Shown piece after piece: positions 24,689 to 33,507 of a DNA stretch of 64,000 nt. Each line of letters begins with the position of its first letter. Positions within the stretch are counted from its first letter, which is position 1. The translations under genes and the position numbers were made by a program. Under the pieces are notes generated by a model, which had not been told where the DNA came from, searched no databases, and saw only the letters and a program-made list of their open reading frames with translations. This DNA comes from Palsa-965 sp044448685 (GTDB lineage Bacteria; Bacteroidota; Bacteroidia; Palsa-965): the NCBI GenBank assembly GCA_044448685.1, contig JBIOHC010000007.1:1-64000 (forward strand), written 5' to 3'.

Positions 24689-25012
24689 TTATTTTACTAC
24701 CTCCCCGGTTGATTTATAAAAACGAACTAATTTATTGCTCTTTTCGTCTAGTTTGCGTCCTATACGGCTGGTCTTGCCTGCACCATCCATCAGCATAAGG
24801 TTGGAAATATGAAGCGTTGCTTCCTGTTCCACAATACCTCCGTTAGGATGTTTGGCATTCGGCTTTGTGTGCTTCTTTACTTTGTTCACACCTTCAACCA
24901 ACACACGGTTGTTCTCCCGGTTGATAGAGATCACCTTTCCGGTCTCTCCCTTGGCTTCCCCGCTGATGACCTTAACCAGATCGCCTTTTTTAATTTTCAG
25001 TTTAATTGACAT
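24689..25012 (-). CDS. rplX: 50S ribosomal protein L24
   Basis: A 107-residue L24, an assembly initiator near the exit tunnel. The KOW motif is KKGDLVKVISGEAKGETGKV; then come NRVLVEGVNKVKKHTKPNAK and GGIVEQEATLHISNLMLMD. Conserved order between rplN and rplE. Confidence 0.97.
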   Translation of the reverse strand: MSIKLKIKKGDLVKVISGEAKGETGKVISINRENNRVLVEGVNKVKKHTKPNAKHPNGGIVEQEATLHISNLMLMDGAGKTSRIGRKLDEKSNKLVRFYKSTGEVVK

Positions 25013-25043
25013 GAGTTCTATTCTTTTTAATTCGTTATTTGAA

Positions 25044-25412
25044 TCAGAGTACTTCCGGTGCCAGGGAAATAATCTTCATGTATTGCTTATCACGCAGTTC
25101 ACGGGCAACGGGGCCGAAAATACGGGTTCCGCGAAGCTCATCCTGTGGGTTCAGCAATACACATGCGTTATCATCAAAGCGGATATAAGAACCATCGGGG
25201 CGGCGAATTTCTTTGCTCACACGAACGATTACGGCTTTGGATACAGTACCTTTTTTTACGTTTCCGGAAGGCAGTGCATGCTTTACGGTTACCACGATCT
25301 TATCTCCGATCGAAGCATATTTTTTTCTGGTTCCGCCCAGGACACGAATACAAAGCACTTCCTTCGCACCACTGTTGTCGGCCACTGTTAGCCTGGATTC
25401 TGATTGTATCAT
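25044..25412 (-). CDS. rplN: 50S ribosomal protein L14
   Basis: A 122-residue L14 at the subunit interface. It begins MIQSESRLTVADNSGAKEVL and contains GDKIVVTVKHALPSGNVKKG, the loop IRRPDGSYIRFDDNACVLLN and the end FGPVARELRDKQYMKIISLA. A variant heptamer array precedes its ATG. Confidence 0.97.
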   Translation of the reverse strand: MIQSESRLTVADNSGAKEVLCIRVLGGTRKKYASIGDKIVVTVKHALPSGNVKKGTVSKAVIVRVSKEIRRPDGSYIRFDDNACVLLNPQDELRGTRIFGPVARELRDKQYMKIISLAPEVL

Positions 25413-25449
25413 TTCAATTGATAAATTACGATTGACGAATAACGAATTG
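25413..25449 (-). repeat. Variant (AATTCGT-type) heptamer array before rplN
   Basis: In the gene sense the spacer reads as 7-nt units AATTCGT, TATTCGT, CAATCGT, AATTTAT, CAATTGA, ending at the rplN ATG. The period matches the AAATCCT arrays but the unit differs. Confidence 0.5.
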
Positions 25450-25452
25450 CTA

Positions 25453-25725
25453 TTATTTCACACGCTCGATCACTTCCACGAGTCTCCAGCATTTGCTTTT
25501 GCTCAGCGGACGGGTTTCTGTGATACGCACGGTATCCCCGATATTGCAATCATTCTTTTCATCGTGTGCCATAAATGTGGAAGTCCGCTTTACGAATTTT
25601 CCGTATTTTTTGTGCTTCACGCGGCGTTCCACACTAACAACGATGGATTTATTCATCTTGTTGCTGGTTACGACACCGACTTTTTCTTTCCTTAAATTCC
25701 TTGTTTCTGTTGTTGCTGTTTCCAT
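25453..25725 (-). CDS. rpsQ: 30S ribosomal protein S17
   Basis: A 90-residue S17 (OB fold). The ATG at 25723-25725 gives METATTETRNLRKEKVGVV, which fits Bacteroidota S17. An in-frame ATG at 25743 would add six residues and leave only 5 nt after rpmC, so either is possible. Core signatures: SNKMNKSIVVSVERRVKHKK, FMAHDEKNDCNIGDTVRITE and TRPLSKSKCWRLVEVIER. Confidence 0.95.
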   Translation of the reverse strand: METATTETRNLRKEKVGVVTSNKMNKSIVVSVERRVKHKKYGKFVKRTSTFMAHDEKNDCNIGDTVRITETRPLSKSKCWRLVEVIERVK

Positions 25726-25748
25726 GTTCTGTTGCTTCTGCAATCCAA

Positions 25749-25952
25749 TTATTTTTTAGCTGACTGAAGTTCCCTGCTTCTCAATTCAGTTTTCAAACGG
25801 GCAATAAGCCTGCGGGAAACTCTGATCTTGAGCGGATTCTCAATAGAGGAAACGGTATGGTTTAGTTTCAGCTTTGAAAGTGATGCCGATTCTTCAGCAA
25901 TCTTTTCACGGATGCCATCTGGCGTAAGCTGTAATATTTCTTCTTTTTTCAT
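25749..25952 (-). CDS. rpmC: 50S ribosomal protein L29
   Basis: A 67-residue helical-hairpin protein at the exit tunnel, in the trigger-factor and SRP docking area. It begins MKKEEILQLTPDGIREKIAE, has KLNHTVSSIENPLKIRVSRR and ends RLKTELRSRELQSAKK. It lies 18 nt after rplP. Confidence 0.95.
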   Translation of the reverse strand: MKKEEILQLTPDGIREKIAEESASLSKLKLNHTVSSIENPLKIRVSRRLIARLKTELRSRELQSAKK

Positions 25953-25970
25953 GTTCCTTGCTCTAAACGG

Positions 25971-26402
25971 TTAAGCGGCTGTTTCCTTTTGATAATCTTT
26001 CCGTACAACAAATTTGGTGATAACGGGAAGTTTCTGTGCAGCCAGACGCATGGCTTCTTTTGCTGTTTCAAGTGATACACCATCGGCTTCGAAAATGATA
26101 CGGCCTGGTTTCACAACAGCAACCCAATATTCAGGAGCTCCTTTACCTTTACCCATACGTACCTCTGCAGGCTTACGGGTAATCGGTTTGTCAGGAAATA
26201 CATTGATCCACACCTGACCTTCACGCTTGAGGTAACGGGTAACGGCTACACGGGCAGCTTCAATCTGCTTGGCTGTCATCCAGCATCCTTCCATAGCTTT
26301 TATTCCGAAAGTTCCGAATGAAAGCTGACTGCCGCGTTTGGCATTCCCTTTCATCTTCATCTTGTGCGTCTTGCGATGCTTCGTTCTTTTTGGCTGTAAC
26401 AT
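25971..26402 (-). CDS. rplP: 50S ribosomal protein L16
   Basis: A 143-residue L16 near the A site. Signatures: MLQPKRTKHRKTHKMKMKGN, GCWMTAKQIEAARVAVTRYL, FPDKPITRKPAEVRMGKGKG and the end VRKDYQKETAA. It lies 64 nt after rpsC. Confidence 0.97.
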   Translation of the reverse strand: MLQPKRTKHRKTHKMKMKGNAKRGSQLSFGTFGIKAMEGCWMTAKQIEAARVAVTRYLKREGQVWINVFPDKPITRKPAEVRMGKGKGAPEYWVAVVKPGRIIFEADGVSLETAKEAMRLAAQKLPVITKFVVRKDYQKETAA

Positions 26403-26466
26403 CTTCTATGTTATTGTTGATTCTGTCCTTCCGGTATTGAATCACCGGTTGTTCAAACTCAGTTAA

Positions 26467-27222
26467 TTATTCTCCCTTTTTTTCTCTGCGTGGACCTTTA
26501 TTCGGTGCACCCATTCCTCTGCGGTCAGGACGATTATCGCCTCCCGGTTTTTTCTCTTTCGGAGCTGTTCCCTGGAAATTAGGGCTCAGATCACGTTTAC
26601 CAAATACTTCTCCTTTGCAGATCCATACTTTTACACCGATACGGCCGTAGGTAGTATGTGCTTCGGAAATAGCATAGTCAATATCAGCACGCAGGGTATG
26701 AAGCGGGGTACGTCCTTCCTTATAACCTTCCACACGGGCAATTTCTGCTCCGCCTAAACGGCCCGATGTTTTTACCTTGATACCTTCAGCTCCCATACGC
26801 ATGGTCGATGCAATAGCCATTTTGATGGCGCGGCGGAAAGAAATCCTGCCTTCCAGCTGACGGGCAATGCTGTCGGCTACCAGGCGGGCATCCAGCTCCG
26901 GACGCTTAATCTCGAATATATTGATCTGAACTTCTTTCTTGGTCAGTTTTTTCAACTCTTCCTTCAGCTTATCAACTTCCTTTCCTCCTTTGCCTATAAT
27001 AATACCCGGACGGGCAGTATGAATGGTAACGGTGATGAGTTTAAGCGTGCGCTCGATGACGATTTTCGAGATACTTGCTTTCCCTAAACGGGCACGCAGG
27101 TAGTTACGGATCTTTTCATCTTCCACCAGCTTATCAGCATAGTGTTTGCCACCATACCAGTTAGAATCCCATCCCTTGATGATTCCAAGCCTGTTACCAA
27201 TCGGATTTGCTTTTTGTCCCAT
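26467..27222 (-). CDS. rpsC: 30S ribosomal protein S3
   Basis: A 251-residue S3 at the mRNA entry site. It begins MGQKANPIGNRLGIIKGWDS; the KH domain carries ARPGIIIGKGGKEVDKLKEE, and the C-terminal domain has GAEIARVEGYKEGRTPLHTL and DYAISEAHTTYGRIGVKVWI. A basic Gly/Pro-rich tail of about 40 residues follows. Confidence 0.97.
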   Translation of the reverse strand: MGQKANPIGNRLGIIKGWDSNWYGGKHYADKLVEDEKIRNYLRARLGKASISKIVIERTLKLITVTIHTARPGIIIGKGGKEVDKLKEELKKLTKKEVQINIFEIKRPELDARLVADSIARQLEGRISFRRAIKMAIASTMRMGAEGIKVKTSGRLGGAEIARVEGYKEGRTPLHTLRADIDYAISEAHTTYGRIGVKVWICKGEVFGKRDLSPNFQGTAPKEKKPGGDNRPDRRGMGAPNKGPRREKKGE

Positions 27223-27241
27223 TTAGATTTGTGCTGAAGTA

Positions 27242-27685
27242 TTATTTTGTTTCTGCTGCTGCTTTAACTTCTTTTTTACCCTTTTTGGTCTCTTCCTTCT
27301 TTTCTCCTACTACCACGGTTACATGGTTAGCGCGTTTACGGACCCTGTAAGCACGTCCCTGAGGGGCGGTGCGTATACGTTTCATCTGAAAACCGCTGTC
27401 AACGAAGATCTCCTGAACAACCAGGTTTGCTTCTTCGGGTCTGTTGCCGGACTTCTTTTCATAATTCACGATTGCGGATGCGAGGAGTTTTTCCAGACGG
27501 CCCGCCGCTTCCTTAGGCGTAAATTTGAGTATGCTCAGCGCTTTGTACACATCTTTTCCGCGGATAAGATCGGCTACGAGCCTCATCTTACGGGGAGAAG
27601 TTGGACAGTTATTCAGCTTCGCAAGATATTGCGACTTGCGCTCTTCTTTACGCTCTTCAGCTGCTATATGTTTTCTGTTGGCCAT
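27242..27685 (-). CDS. rplV: 50S ribosomal protein L22
   Basis: A 147-residue L22 lining the exit tunnel. Signatures: NCPTSPRKMRLVADLIRGKD, LEKLLASAIVNYEKKSGNRP and the tunnel-loop region RIRTAPQGRAYRVRKRANHV, followed by VTVVVGEKK. An acidic/basic tail of about 25 residues extends the C-terminus, and the N-terminus carries a 15-residue charged extension. Confidence 0.96.
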   Translation of the reverse strand: MANRKHIAAEERKEERKSQYLAKLNNCPTSPRKMRLVADLIRGKDVYKALSILKFTPKEAAGRLEKLLASAIVNYEKKSGNRPEEANLVVQEIFVDSGFQMKRIRTAPQGRAYRVRKRANHVTVVVGEKKEETKKGKKEVKAAAETK

Positions 27686-27725
27686 TTCAGTTCAGGTTCA
27701 GATGCTTGTTCTTCAATATTGATTC

Positions 27726-27995
27726 TTAATCTTTCTTATTTCCGGAGTGTGAACGGAATGTACGGGTCGGAGCAAATTCACCTAATTTGTGTCCTACCAT
27801 GTTTTCCGTAACATATACCGGAATAAAACTCTTTCCGTTATGCACTGCGAAGGTTTGTCCAACGTAATCCGGGGTAATTGTTGAACGTCTTGCCCAGGTT
27901 TTAACCGCTGCCTTCTTTCCGCCTGCGATCATTTTCTGAACCTTGCGCTCCAGTTTGTAATCGACAAAGGGACCTTTTTTAATTGAACGTGCCAT
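27726..27995 (-). CDS. rpsS: 30S ribosomal protein S19
   Basis: An 89-residue S19 of the head. It begins MARSIKKGPFVDYKLERKVQ and contains KTWARRSTITPDYVGQTFAV and HNGKSFIPVYVTENMVGHKL. A heptamer array fills much of the 53-nt spacer between rplB and its ATG. Confidence 0.97.
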   Translation of the reverse strand: MARSIKKGPFVDYKLERKVQKMIAGGKKAAVKTWARRSTITPDYVGQTFAVHNGKSFIPVYVTENMVGHKLGEFAPTRTFRSHSGNKKD

Positions 27996-27999
27996 TCTT

Positions 28000-28031
28000 A
28001 TTTATGATTTAAGATTTAGGATTTAAGATTC
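28000..28031 (-). repeat. AAATCCT heptamer array before rpsS
   Basis: In the gene sense this is GAATCTTAAATCCTAAATCT then TAAATCATAAAT, four to five 7-nt units, ending about 4 nt before the rpsS ATG. Confidence 0.75.
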
Positions 28032-28048
28032 AAATCCGCAACCAGTTT

Positions 28049-28873
28049 TTATTTTTTTCTTCTTTCTATGATATGCTTGTTGGATGCTTTCTTCGGGTAA
28101 CGGGTCTTGTAACCTTTAGCCGGGATACCTTTACGTGAGCGTGGGTGTCCTCCTGAAGCTCTTCCTTCACCACCACCCATCGGGTGATCGACCGGGTTCA
28201 TTGCTACACCACGAACACGTGGTCTGCGGCCTAACCAGCGTCTGCGACCGGCTTTACCATGGTCTTCCAGGTTATGTTCGGAGTTGGATACCGATCCGAT
28301 TACCGCCAGGCAGTTGATCAGGATCATTCTCAGCTCTCCGGAAGGCATACGCAGAACAGCGTATTTACCTTCTCTGGCAGTAAGCTGGGCATATGAGCCT
28401 GCGCTTCTGGCCATTTTCGCACCCTGACCGGGGCGAAGTTCAATATTGTGGATCACTGTTCCCAGTGGCACATCGCTCAGGTGCATTGCATTTCCGACAT
28501 CCGGAGTTGCTGTTTTGCCAGACATGATTTTCTGACCTACTTTGAGTCCGTTCGGAGCGATAATATAACGCTTCTCTCCATCTGCATATACCACCAGGGC
28601 AATACGTGCAGTACGGTTCGGATCGTATTCAACACTTTTAACAGTACCGGGGATATCAAACTTATCGCGTTTGAAATCGATGATACGGTATTGCTTCTTA
28701 TGTCCACCGCCTACATTGCGGATAGTCATCTTACCGGTATTGTTTCTGCCACCTGTGCTCTTGGTAGAGGTCAACAGGCTCTTCTCCGGTGTTGAAGTAG
28801 TGATCTCTTCAAAAGTCGGGCTCAGCTTAAAACGCTGGGAAGGGGTCAGTGGTCTGTATTTCTTTAAAGCCAT
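28049..28873 (-). CDS. rplB: 50S ribosomal protein L2
   Basis: A 274-residue L2, required for subunit joining and peptidyl-transferase activity. Signatures: GRNNTGKMTIRNVGGGHKKQ, LRPGQGAKMARSAGSYAQLT and RGVAMNPVDHPMGGGEGRAS, which holds the conserved His near the peptidyl-transferase centre. It ends in basic residues (NKHIIERRKK). Confidence 0.98.
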   Translation of the reverse strand: MALKKYRPLTPSQRFKLSPTFEEITTSTPEKSLLTSTKSTGGRNNTGKMTIRNVGGGHKKQYRIIDFKRDKFDIPGTVKSVEYDPNRTARIALVVYADGEKRYIIAPNGLKVGQKIMSGKTATPDVGNAMHLSDVPLGTVIHNIELRPGQGAKMARSAGSYAQLTAREGKYAVLRMPSGELRMILINCLAVIGSVSNSEHNLEDHGKAGRRRWLGRRPRVRGVAMNPVDHPMGGGEGRASGGHPRSRKGIPAKGYKTRYPKKASNKHIIERRKK

Positions 28874-28885
28874 TTTGCTTAAAAA

Positions 28886-29176
28886 TTAAATGCTGCTGTA
28901 AAAATCAATGGTTTCACCTTGTTTCAATGTCACAACTGCTTTCTTGTTGCAGTTGGCAATACCGATCTGCATTCCTGCACGGGTATTGCGCATACGCACT
29001 TTACCAATGTAGTTCTGGGTATTGACACGCTCTACAGTTACACCGTACATTTTTTCAACGGCCTGTTTGATCATGAGCTTGTTTGCATCCTTGTTGACCA
29101 GAAAACCGTACCGGTTCAGCTTATCAGCCTGAGCGGTCATCTTCTCGGTAACGATGGGTTTAATGATAATTTCCAT
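28886..29176 (-). CDS. rplW: 50S ribosomal protein L23
   Basis: A 96-residue L23 that docks trigger factor and SRP at the exit. It begins MEIIIKPIVTEKMTAQADKL and continues YGFLVNKDANKLMIKQAVEK. Its client trigger factor is at 62173. It lies 4 nt after rplD. Confidence 0.95.
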   Translation of the reverse strand: MEIIIKPIVTEKMTAQADKLNRYGFLVNKDANKLMIKQAVEKMYGVTVERVNTQNYIGKVRMRNTRAGMQIGIANCNKKAVVTLKQGETIDFYSSI

Positions 29177-29180
29177 TTTC

Positions 29181-29813
29181 TTAATTGCTTAACAGTGTTT
29201 CTTCAATCGCCTTTACTGACCCTTCGGCAAGCACAATACTTGAGGCATTCAGTATGTCGTAAGTAGTTAATTCTGATACAGTTACGACCTTACTGTGGCT
29301 CAAATTTCGGGACGACAAATATATGTTTTTATTCGACTCAGCAAGGACAAAAAGTGTTTTTTTGTCGGCCACTTTCAGGTTGTTCAGGATATCTGCAAAG
29401 CCCTTTGTTTTCGGTGTTTCCATCTGAAAATCGGACAGGATAATGATATGGTTGTCCTTGGCTTTGTATGACAGGGCTGATTTACGGGCCAGCTTCTTCA
29501 GCTTCTTATTCAGTTTGAAAGAGTAATCGCGCGGGCGGGGTCCGAATACACGTCCTCCTCCTTTAAACAAAGGGGATTTCATAGAACCTGCACGGGCTCC
29601 TCCTGTACCTTTCTGCCTTTTAAGCTTCTTGGTAGTACGGTGAATATCGGCTCTTTCAGTGGCAGAATGCGTACCCTGGCGCTGAGCGGCGAGGTATTGT
29701 TTCACATCGAGGTAAATCGCGTGATCATTCGGCTCAATGGCGAAAACTTCGTCATTCAGCTTTGCTTTTTTGCCGGTTGCTTTGCCGCTGGTATCAGTGA
29801 TAGTAACTTCCAT
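29181..29813 (-). CDS. rplD: 50S ribosomal protein L4
   Basis: A 210-residue L4. The ATG at 29811-29813 (MEVTITDTSGK) is preferred over an in-frame TTG at 29831 that abuts the rplC stop. Signatures: DVKQYLAAQRQGTHSATERA, KLKRQKGTGGARAGSMKSPL and FKGGGRVFGPRPRDYSFKLN, the rRNA-binding loop. Confidence 0.96.
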   Translation of the reverse strand: MEVTITDTSGKATGKKAKLNDEVFAIEPNDHAIYLDVKQYLAAQRQGTHSATERADIHRTTKKLKRQKGTGGARAGSMKSPLFKGGGRVFGPRPRDYSFKLNKKLKKLARKSALSYKAKDNHIIILSDFQMETPKTKGFADILNNLKVADKKTLFVLAESNKNIYLSSRNLSHSKVVTVSELTTYDILNASSIVLAEGSVKAIEETLLSN

Positions 29814-29831
29814 GGTTCTCTGGTTCTTCAA

Positions 29832-30446
29832 TTATTTTTCAATCAATACATAGGATCCTTTTGCACCGGCTACAGAGCCTTTAACGAGGATCAGATTCTT
29901 CTCAGGAAACACCTTGATAATAGTGATGTTACGGGTCTTGATACGGTCTCCGCCTGTACGGCCCGCCATTTTCATTCCCTTGAATACACGTGCAGGGAAA
30001 GAAGAAGCTCCGAGTGATCCGGGAGCACGCTGACGGTCATGCTGACCGTGTGTCTGTCCTCCTACTCCACTGAATCCATGACGTTTCACTACACCCTGGA
30101 AACCTTTTCCTTTGGAAGTACCTACTACATCTACATATTCACCTTCTGTAAAAAGTTCAACAGTGATCAAGTCACCGGGATTTTTTGGCTCTTCGAAATC
30201 AAACTCAGCCAGCTTCCGTTTAGGAGTAGTCTGTGTTTTGTCGAAGTGTCCTTTCATAGCGGCACTGGTATGCTTTTCTTTTTTCTCGTCAAAAGCAAGC
30301 TGTGCGGCTGTATATCCGTCTTTCTCCAAGGTTTTTACTTGCGTAACAACGCAAGGACCGGCTTCGATAATTGTGCATGGAATATATTTTCCATTGGCAC
30401 CGAATACGCTGGTCATTCCGATTTTTTTACCTATGATACCTGACAT
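29832..30446 (-). CDS. rplC: 50S ribosomal protein L3
   Basis: A 204-residue L3, an early-assembling 23S rRNA-binding protein. It begins MSGIIGKKIGMTSVFGANGK and has GTSKGKGFQGVVKRHGFSGV with HGQHDRQRAPGSLGASSFPA following. Second gene of the S10 segment, 55 nt after rpsJ, with a heptamer array before the ATG. Confidence 0.97.
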   Translation of the reverse strand: MSGIIGKKIGMTSVFGANGKYIPCTIIEAGPCVVTQVKTLEKDGYTAAQLAFDEKKEKHTSAAMKGHFDKTQTTPKRKLAEFDFEEPKNPGDLITVELFTEGEYVDVVGTSKGKGFQGVVKRHGFSGVGGQTHGQHDRQRAPGSLGASSFPARVFKGMKMAGRTGGDRIKTRNITIIKVFPEKNLILVKGSVAGAKGSYVLIEK

Positions 30447-30449
30447 GCT

Positions 30450-30483
30450 ATTTAAGATTTTCGATTTAAGATTTAGGATTTAA
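30450..30483 (-). repeat. AAATCCT heptamer array before rplC
   Basis: In the gene sense this is TTAAATCCTAAATCTTAAAT then CGAAAATCTTAAAT, about five 7-nt units, ending 3 nt before the rplC ATG. Confidence 0.75.
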
Positions 30484-30501
30484 CAAAACAACCCTGTTCT
30501 T

Positions 30502-30810
30502 TTAAGGTACTTTGATTTCTACTTCCACGCCGCTTGGCAGTTCCAGTTTACCCAATGCATCAACAGTCTTTGCAGTAGCACTGTATATATCCAACAGGCG
30601 TTTGTATGAACACAGTTGAAATTGTTCCCTGGCTTTTTTATTGACGTGGGGGGAACGGAGTACAGTATAAATCTTTTTGTGAGTAGGCAGCGGAATTGGT
30701 CCGCTTACCACAGCTCCGGTGGATTTTACCGTTTTTACAATCTTTTCAGCCGACTTGTCAACCAAGTTGAAGTCGTACGATTTCAGTTTAATGCGGATCT
30801 TCTGGCTCAT
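30502..30810 (-). CDS. rpsJ: 30S ribosomal protein S10
   Basis: A 102-residue S10 (NusE), which also serves in transcription antitermination with NusB. It begins MSQKIRIKLKSYDFNLVDKS and has VVSGPIPLPTHKKIYTVLRS then PHVNKKAREQFQLCSYKRLL. It is 32 nt after fusA, so str and S10 segments appear continuous. Confidence 0.97.
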   Translation of the reverse strand: MSQKIRIKLKSYDFNLVDKSAEKIVKTVKSTGAVVSGPIPLPTHKKIYTVLRSPHVNKKAREQFQLCSYKRLLDIYSATAKTVDALGKLELPSGVEVEIKVP

Positions 30811-30842
30811 AATATATCGTGTTTCCTGGGGTATGAGTGATA

Positions 30843-32966
30843 TTAAACTTTTTCTGCTTTTTTACCTTTTGCCTTTGCAATTACTTCATCCGAAATCGCT
30901 CTTGGAGCTTCTGCATAGTGATCAAACTCCATGGTTGATGTCGCACGTCCGGAAGTGATTGTACGCAGGGAAGTAACATAACCGAACATTTCAGACAGGG
31001 GAACTTTTGCTTTCACCACCTGGCTTCCGTGTTTGGAATCCATTCCTTCAATCTGACCGCGGCGTTTGTTCAAGTCACCAACCACATCACCCATATTCTG
31101 CTCAGGTGTAATAACTTCAATCTTCATGATAGGCTCCAGCAGTACCGGTTTTGCTTTTGGAAGCGATTCACGGTAAGCGGTCTTGGCACAAATTTCGAAA
31201 GAAAGCGCATCGGAGTCAACTGCGTGGAAGGAACCGTCGATCAATTTGATCTTCATACGATCCAAAGGATACCCTGCCAGTACACCATTTACCATGGCAG
31301 CACGGAATCCTTTTTCAACAGCCGGGATAAATTCACGTGGGATATTACCACCGCTGATATCATTGATAAACTGAAGTCCGCAATTCTTATCGGTAACTTC
31401 AAAGTCAGCATCAACAGGAGAAACAATAAACTTGATGTCGGCGAATTTACCGCGGCCACCTGTTTGTTTCTTGTATACTTCACGGTGTTCAACAGTACCG
31501 TTAATAGTTTCTTTGTAAGCAACCTGGGGAGCACCCTGGTTCACTTCCACTTTAAACTCACGACGCAGACGGTCAACAATGATCTCCAGGTGAAGTTCAC
31601 CCATACCGCTGATGATAGTCTGTCCGGAATCTTCATCCGTTTTAACACGGAAGGTAGGATCCTCTTCAGAAAGTTTGTTCAGTGCAACACCGAGTTTGTC
31701 AAGGTCAGCCTGCGTTTTAGGCTCAATGGCAAGACCGATAACAGGTTCAGGGAAATTCATTGCTTCCAGAACAATCGGGTTCTTTTCATCACACAGGGTA
31801 TCACCGGTGCGGATATCTTTAAAGCCTACAGCAGCACCGATATCACCGGCTTCGATAAAGTCGATGGCGTTCTGTTTGTTGGCATGCATCTGGAAAATAC
31901 GGGAGATACGTTCTTTGTTTCCGGAACGGGTATTGAGTACATAGGATCCTGCATCGAGGCGGCCTGAATAAGCGCGGAAGAAACAAAGACGGCCTACGAA
32001 CGGATCGGTTGCAATTTTGAATGCCAGCGCAGTGAAAGGATCTTTCACATCCGGCTTACGGGTTACTTCTTCACCGGTATCAGGATTGGTACCGTGAATA
32101 TTGTCCTTATCCATCGGAGAAGGCATCAGTTCCATAACATAGTCAAGCATGGTCTGAACGCCTTTATTTTTGAAAGCCGAACCGCAAACCATTGGAACCA
32201 CTTTGCCGGCAATACAAGCCTGGCGAAGTGCCACAAGGATTTCACGCTCGGTAATAGAATCAGGATTTTCAAAGAATTTCTCCATGAGCTTATCGTCGAA
32301 TTCGGCGATGGCTTCAAGCAACTTGCCTCTGTACTCATGTACTTCAGCCTTCATATCTTCCGGAATGGGAACTTCTTCAAAAGTCATTCCCTGGTCTTTT
32401 TCATTCCACACAATACCTCTGTTATTGATCAGATCCACAACACCTTTAAAATGCTCTTCAGCACCGATAGGAAGTTGCAGGGGAAGCGGGTTACCACCCA
32501 GCATTTCCTTCACCTGGTTAACAACACTCAGGAAGTCAGCTCCTGCACGGTCCATCTTATTGACAAAACCGATACGGGTTACATTATAGTTATTGGCCAG
32601 TCTCCAGTTAGTCTCTGACTGAGGCTCTACACCATCAACAGCAGAAAACAGGAATACCAGACCATCCAATACACGCAGGGAGCGGTTTACCTCTACGGTA
32701 AAGTCAACGTGACCCGGAGTATCGATAATATTGATCTTGTATTTATTGTCGCGGTAGTTCCAGAAACAGGTTGTGGCGGCAGAAGTGATTGTGATACCTC
32801 TTTCCTGCTCTTGTACCATCCAGTCCATCGTAGCGGCTCCGTCGTGCACTTCCCCGATTTTGTGAGTAACTCCTGTATAATAGAGTATACGCTCGGTACA
32901 GGTTGTCTTACCTGCATCGATGTGGGCTGCAATGCCTATATTCCGGGTATATCTTAAGTCGCTCAT
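30843..32966 (-). CDS. fusA: Elongation factor G
   Basis: A 707-residue translocase GTPase. G1 is AHIDAGKTT (14-22), then the switch segment EQERGITITSAATTCFW, G3 DTPGHVDF and G4 NKMD. Domains II-V follow in normal order (EEDPTFRVKTDEDSGQTIIS, ASGMGELHLEI-type ISGMGELHLEIIVDRLRREF, GSQVVKAKVPLSEMFGYVTS). Length is normal. tuf is not adjacent in this window. It is 37 nt after rpsG. Confidence 0.98.
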   Translation of the reverse strand: MSDLRYTRNIGIAAHIDAGKTTCTERILYYTGVTHKIGEVHDGAATMDWMVQEQERGITITSAATTCFWNYRDNKYKINIIDTPGHVDFTVEVNRSLRVLDGLVFLFSAVDGVEPQSETNWRLANNYNVTRIGFVNKMDRAGADFLSVVNQVKEMLGGNPLPLQLPIGAEEHFKGVVDLINNRGIVWNEKDQGMTFEEVPIPEDMKAEVHEYRGKLLEAIAEFDDKLMEKFFENPDSITEREILVALRQACIAGKVVPMVCGSAFKNKGVQTMLDYVMELMPSPMDKDNIHGTNPDTGEEVTRKPDVKDPFTALAFKIATDPFVGRLCFFRAYSGRLDAGSYVLNTRSGNKERISRIFQMHANKQNAIDFIEAGDIGAAVGFKDIRTGDTLCDEKNPIVLEAMNFPEPVIGLAIEPKTQADLDKLGVALNKLSEEDPTFRVKTDEDSGQTIISGMGELHLEIIVDRLRREFKVEVNQGAPQVAYKETINGTVEHREVYKKQTGGRGKFADIKFIVSPVDADFEVTDKNCGLQFINDISGGNIPREFIPAVEKGFRAAMVNGVLAGYPLDRMKIKLIDGSFHAVDSDALSFEICAKTAYRESLPKAKPVLLEPIMKIEVITPEQNMGDVVGDLNKRRGQIEGMDSKHGSQVVKAKVPLSEMFGYVTSLRTITSGRATSTMEFDHYAEAPRAISDEVIAKAKGKKAEKV

Positions 32967-33003
32967 GGGTGTGTCCCTTCTATCCTTTATTATTATTTAC
33001 TGA

Positions 33004-33471
33004 TCAGAGTCTGAAATGTGAGTAAGCCTTGTTGGCTTCAGCCATACGGTGTACATCTTCTTTCTTCTTGAAAGCTGCACCTTCTTCTTTTGCTGCTGCA
33101 ACGATTTCAGCGGCCAGTTTCTGGCTCATTGATTTTTCATTGCGTACGCGGCTGTAATCGATAAGCCATTTGATACCCAGAGCCAGCTTTCTTTCAGGAC
33201 GTATTTCCTGAGGAATCTGGAATGTAGCACCACCTACACGGCGGCTGCGGACTTCCACATTCGGGGTTACATTGCCCAATGCTTTTTTCCAAACTTCAAG
33301 ACCAGGTTGCTCGGTCTTCTTTTCAACGATTGCCATCGCATCGTAGAAAACAGTATAGGAAATACTCTTTTTCCCGTCATACATCAGGTTGTTCACAAAA
33401 CGGGTTACCAGTGTATCATGGAATTTAGGATCCGGTAACAGTATTCTTTTCTTGGCTCTCGATTTTCTCAT
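33004..33471 (-). CDS. rpsG: 30S ribosomal protein S7
   Basis: A 155-residue S7, a primary assembler of the small-subunit head. It begins MRKSRAKKRILLPDPKFHDT, contains NVEVRSRRVGGATFQIPQEI and RKLALGIKWLIDYSRVRNEK, and ends MAEANKAYSHFRL. It lies 36 nt after rpsL. Confidence 0.97.
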   Translation of the reverse strand: MRKSRAKKRILLPDPKFHDTLVTRFVNNLMYDGKKSISYTVFYDAMAIVEKKTEQPGLEVWKKALGNVTPNVEVRSRRVGGATFQIPQEIRPERKLALGIKWLIDYSRVRNEKSMSQKLAAEIVAAAKEEGAAFKKKEDVHRMAEANKAYSHFRL

Positions 33472-33507
33472 GGTATATCGAACTTAATAGGATAATGCTT
33501 GGTTGAA

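Noticed and set aside
31029..31967. 312-residue open frame opposite fusA
   Set aside because: Antisense to EF-G with all motifs on the other strand. No start context or promoter.
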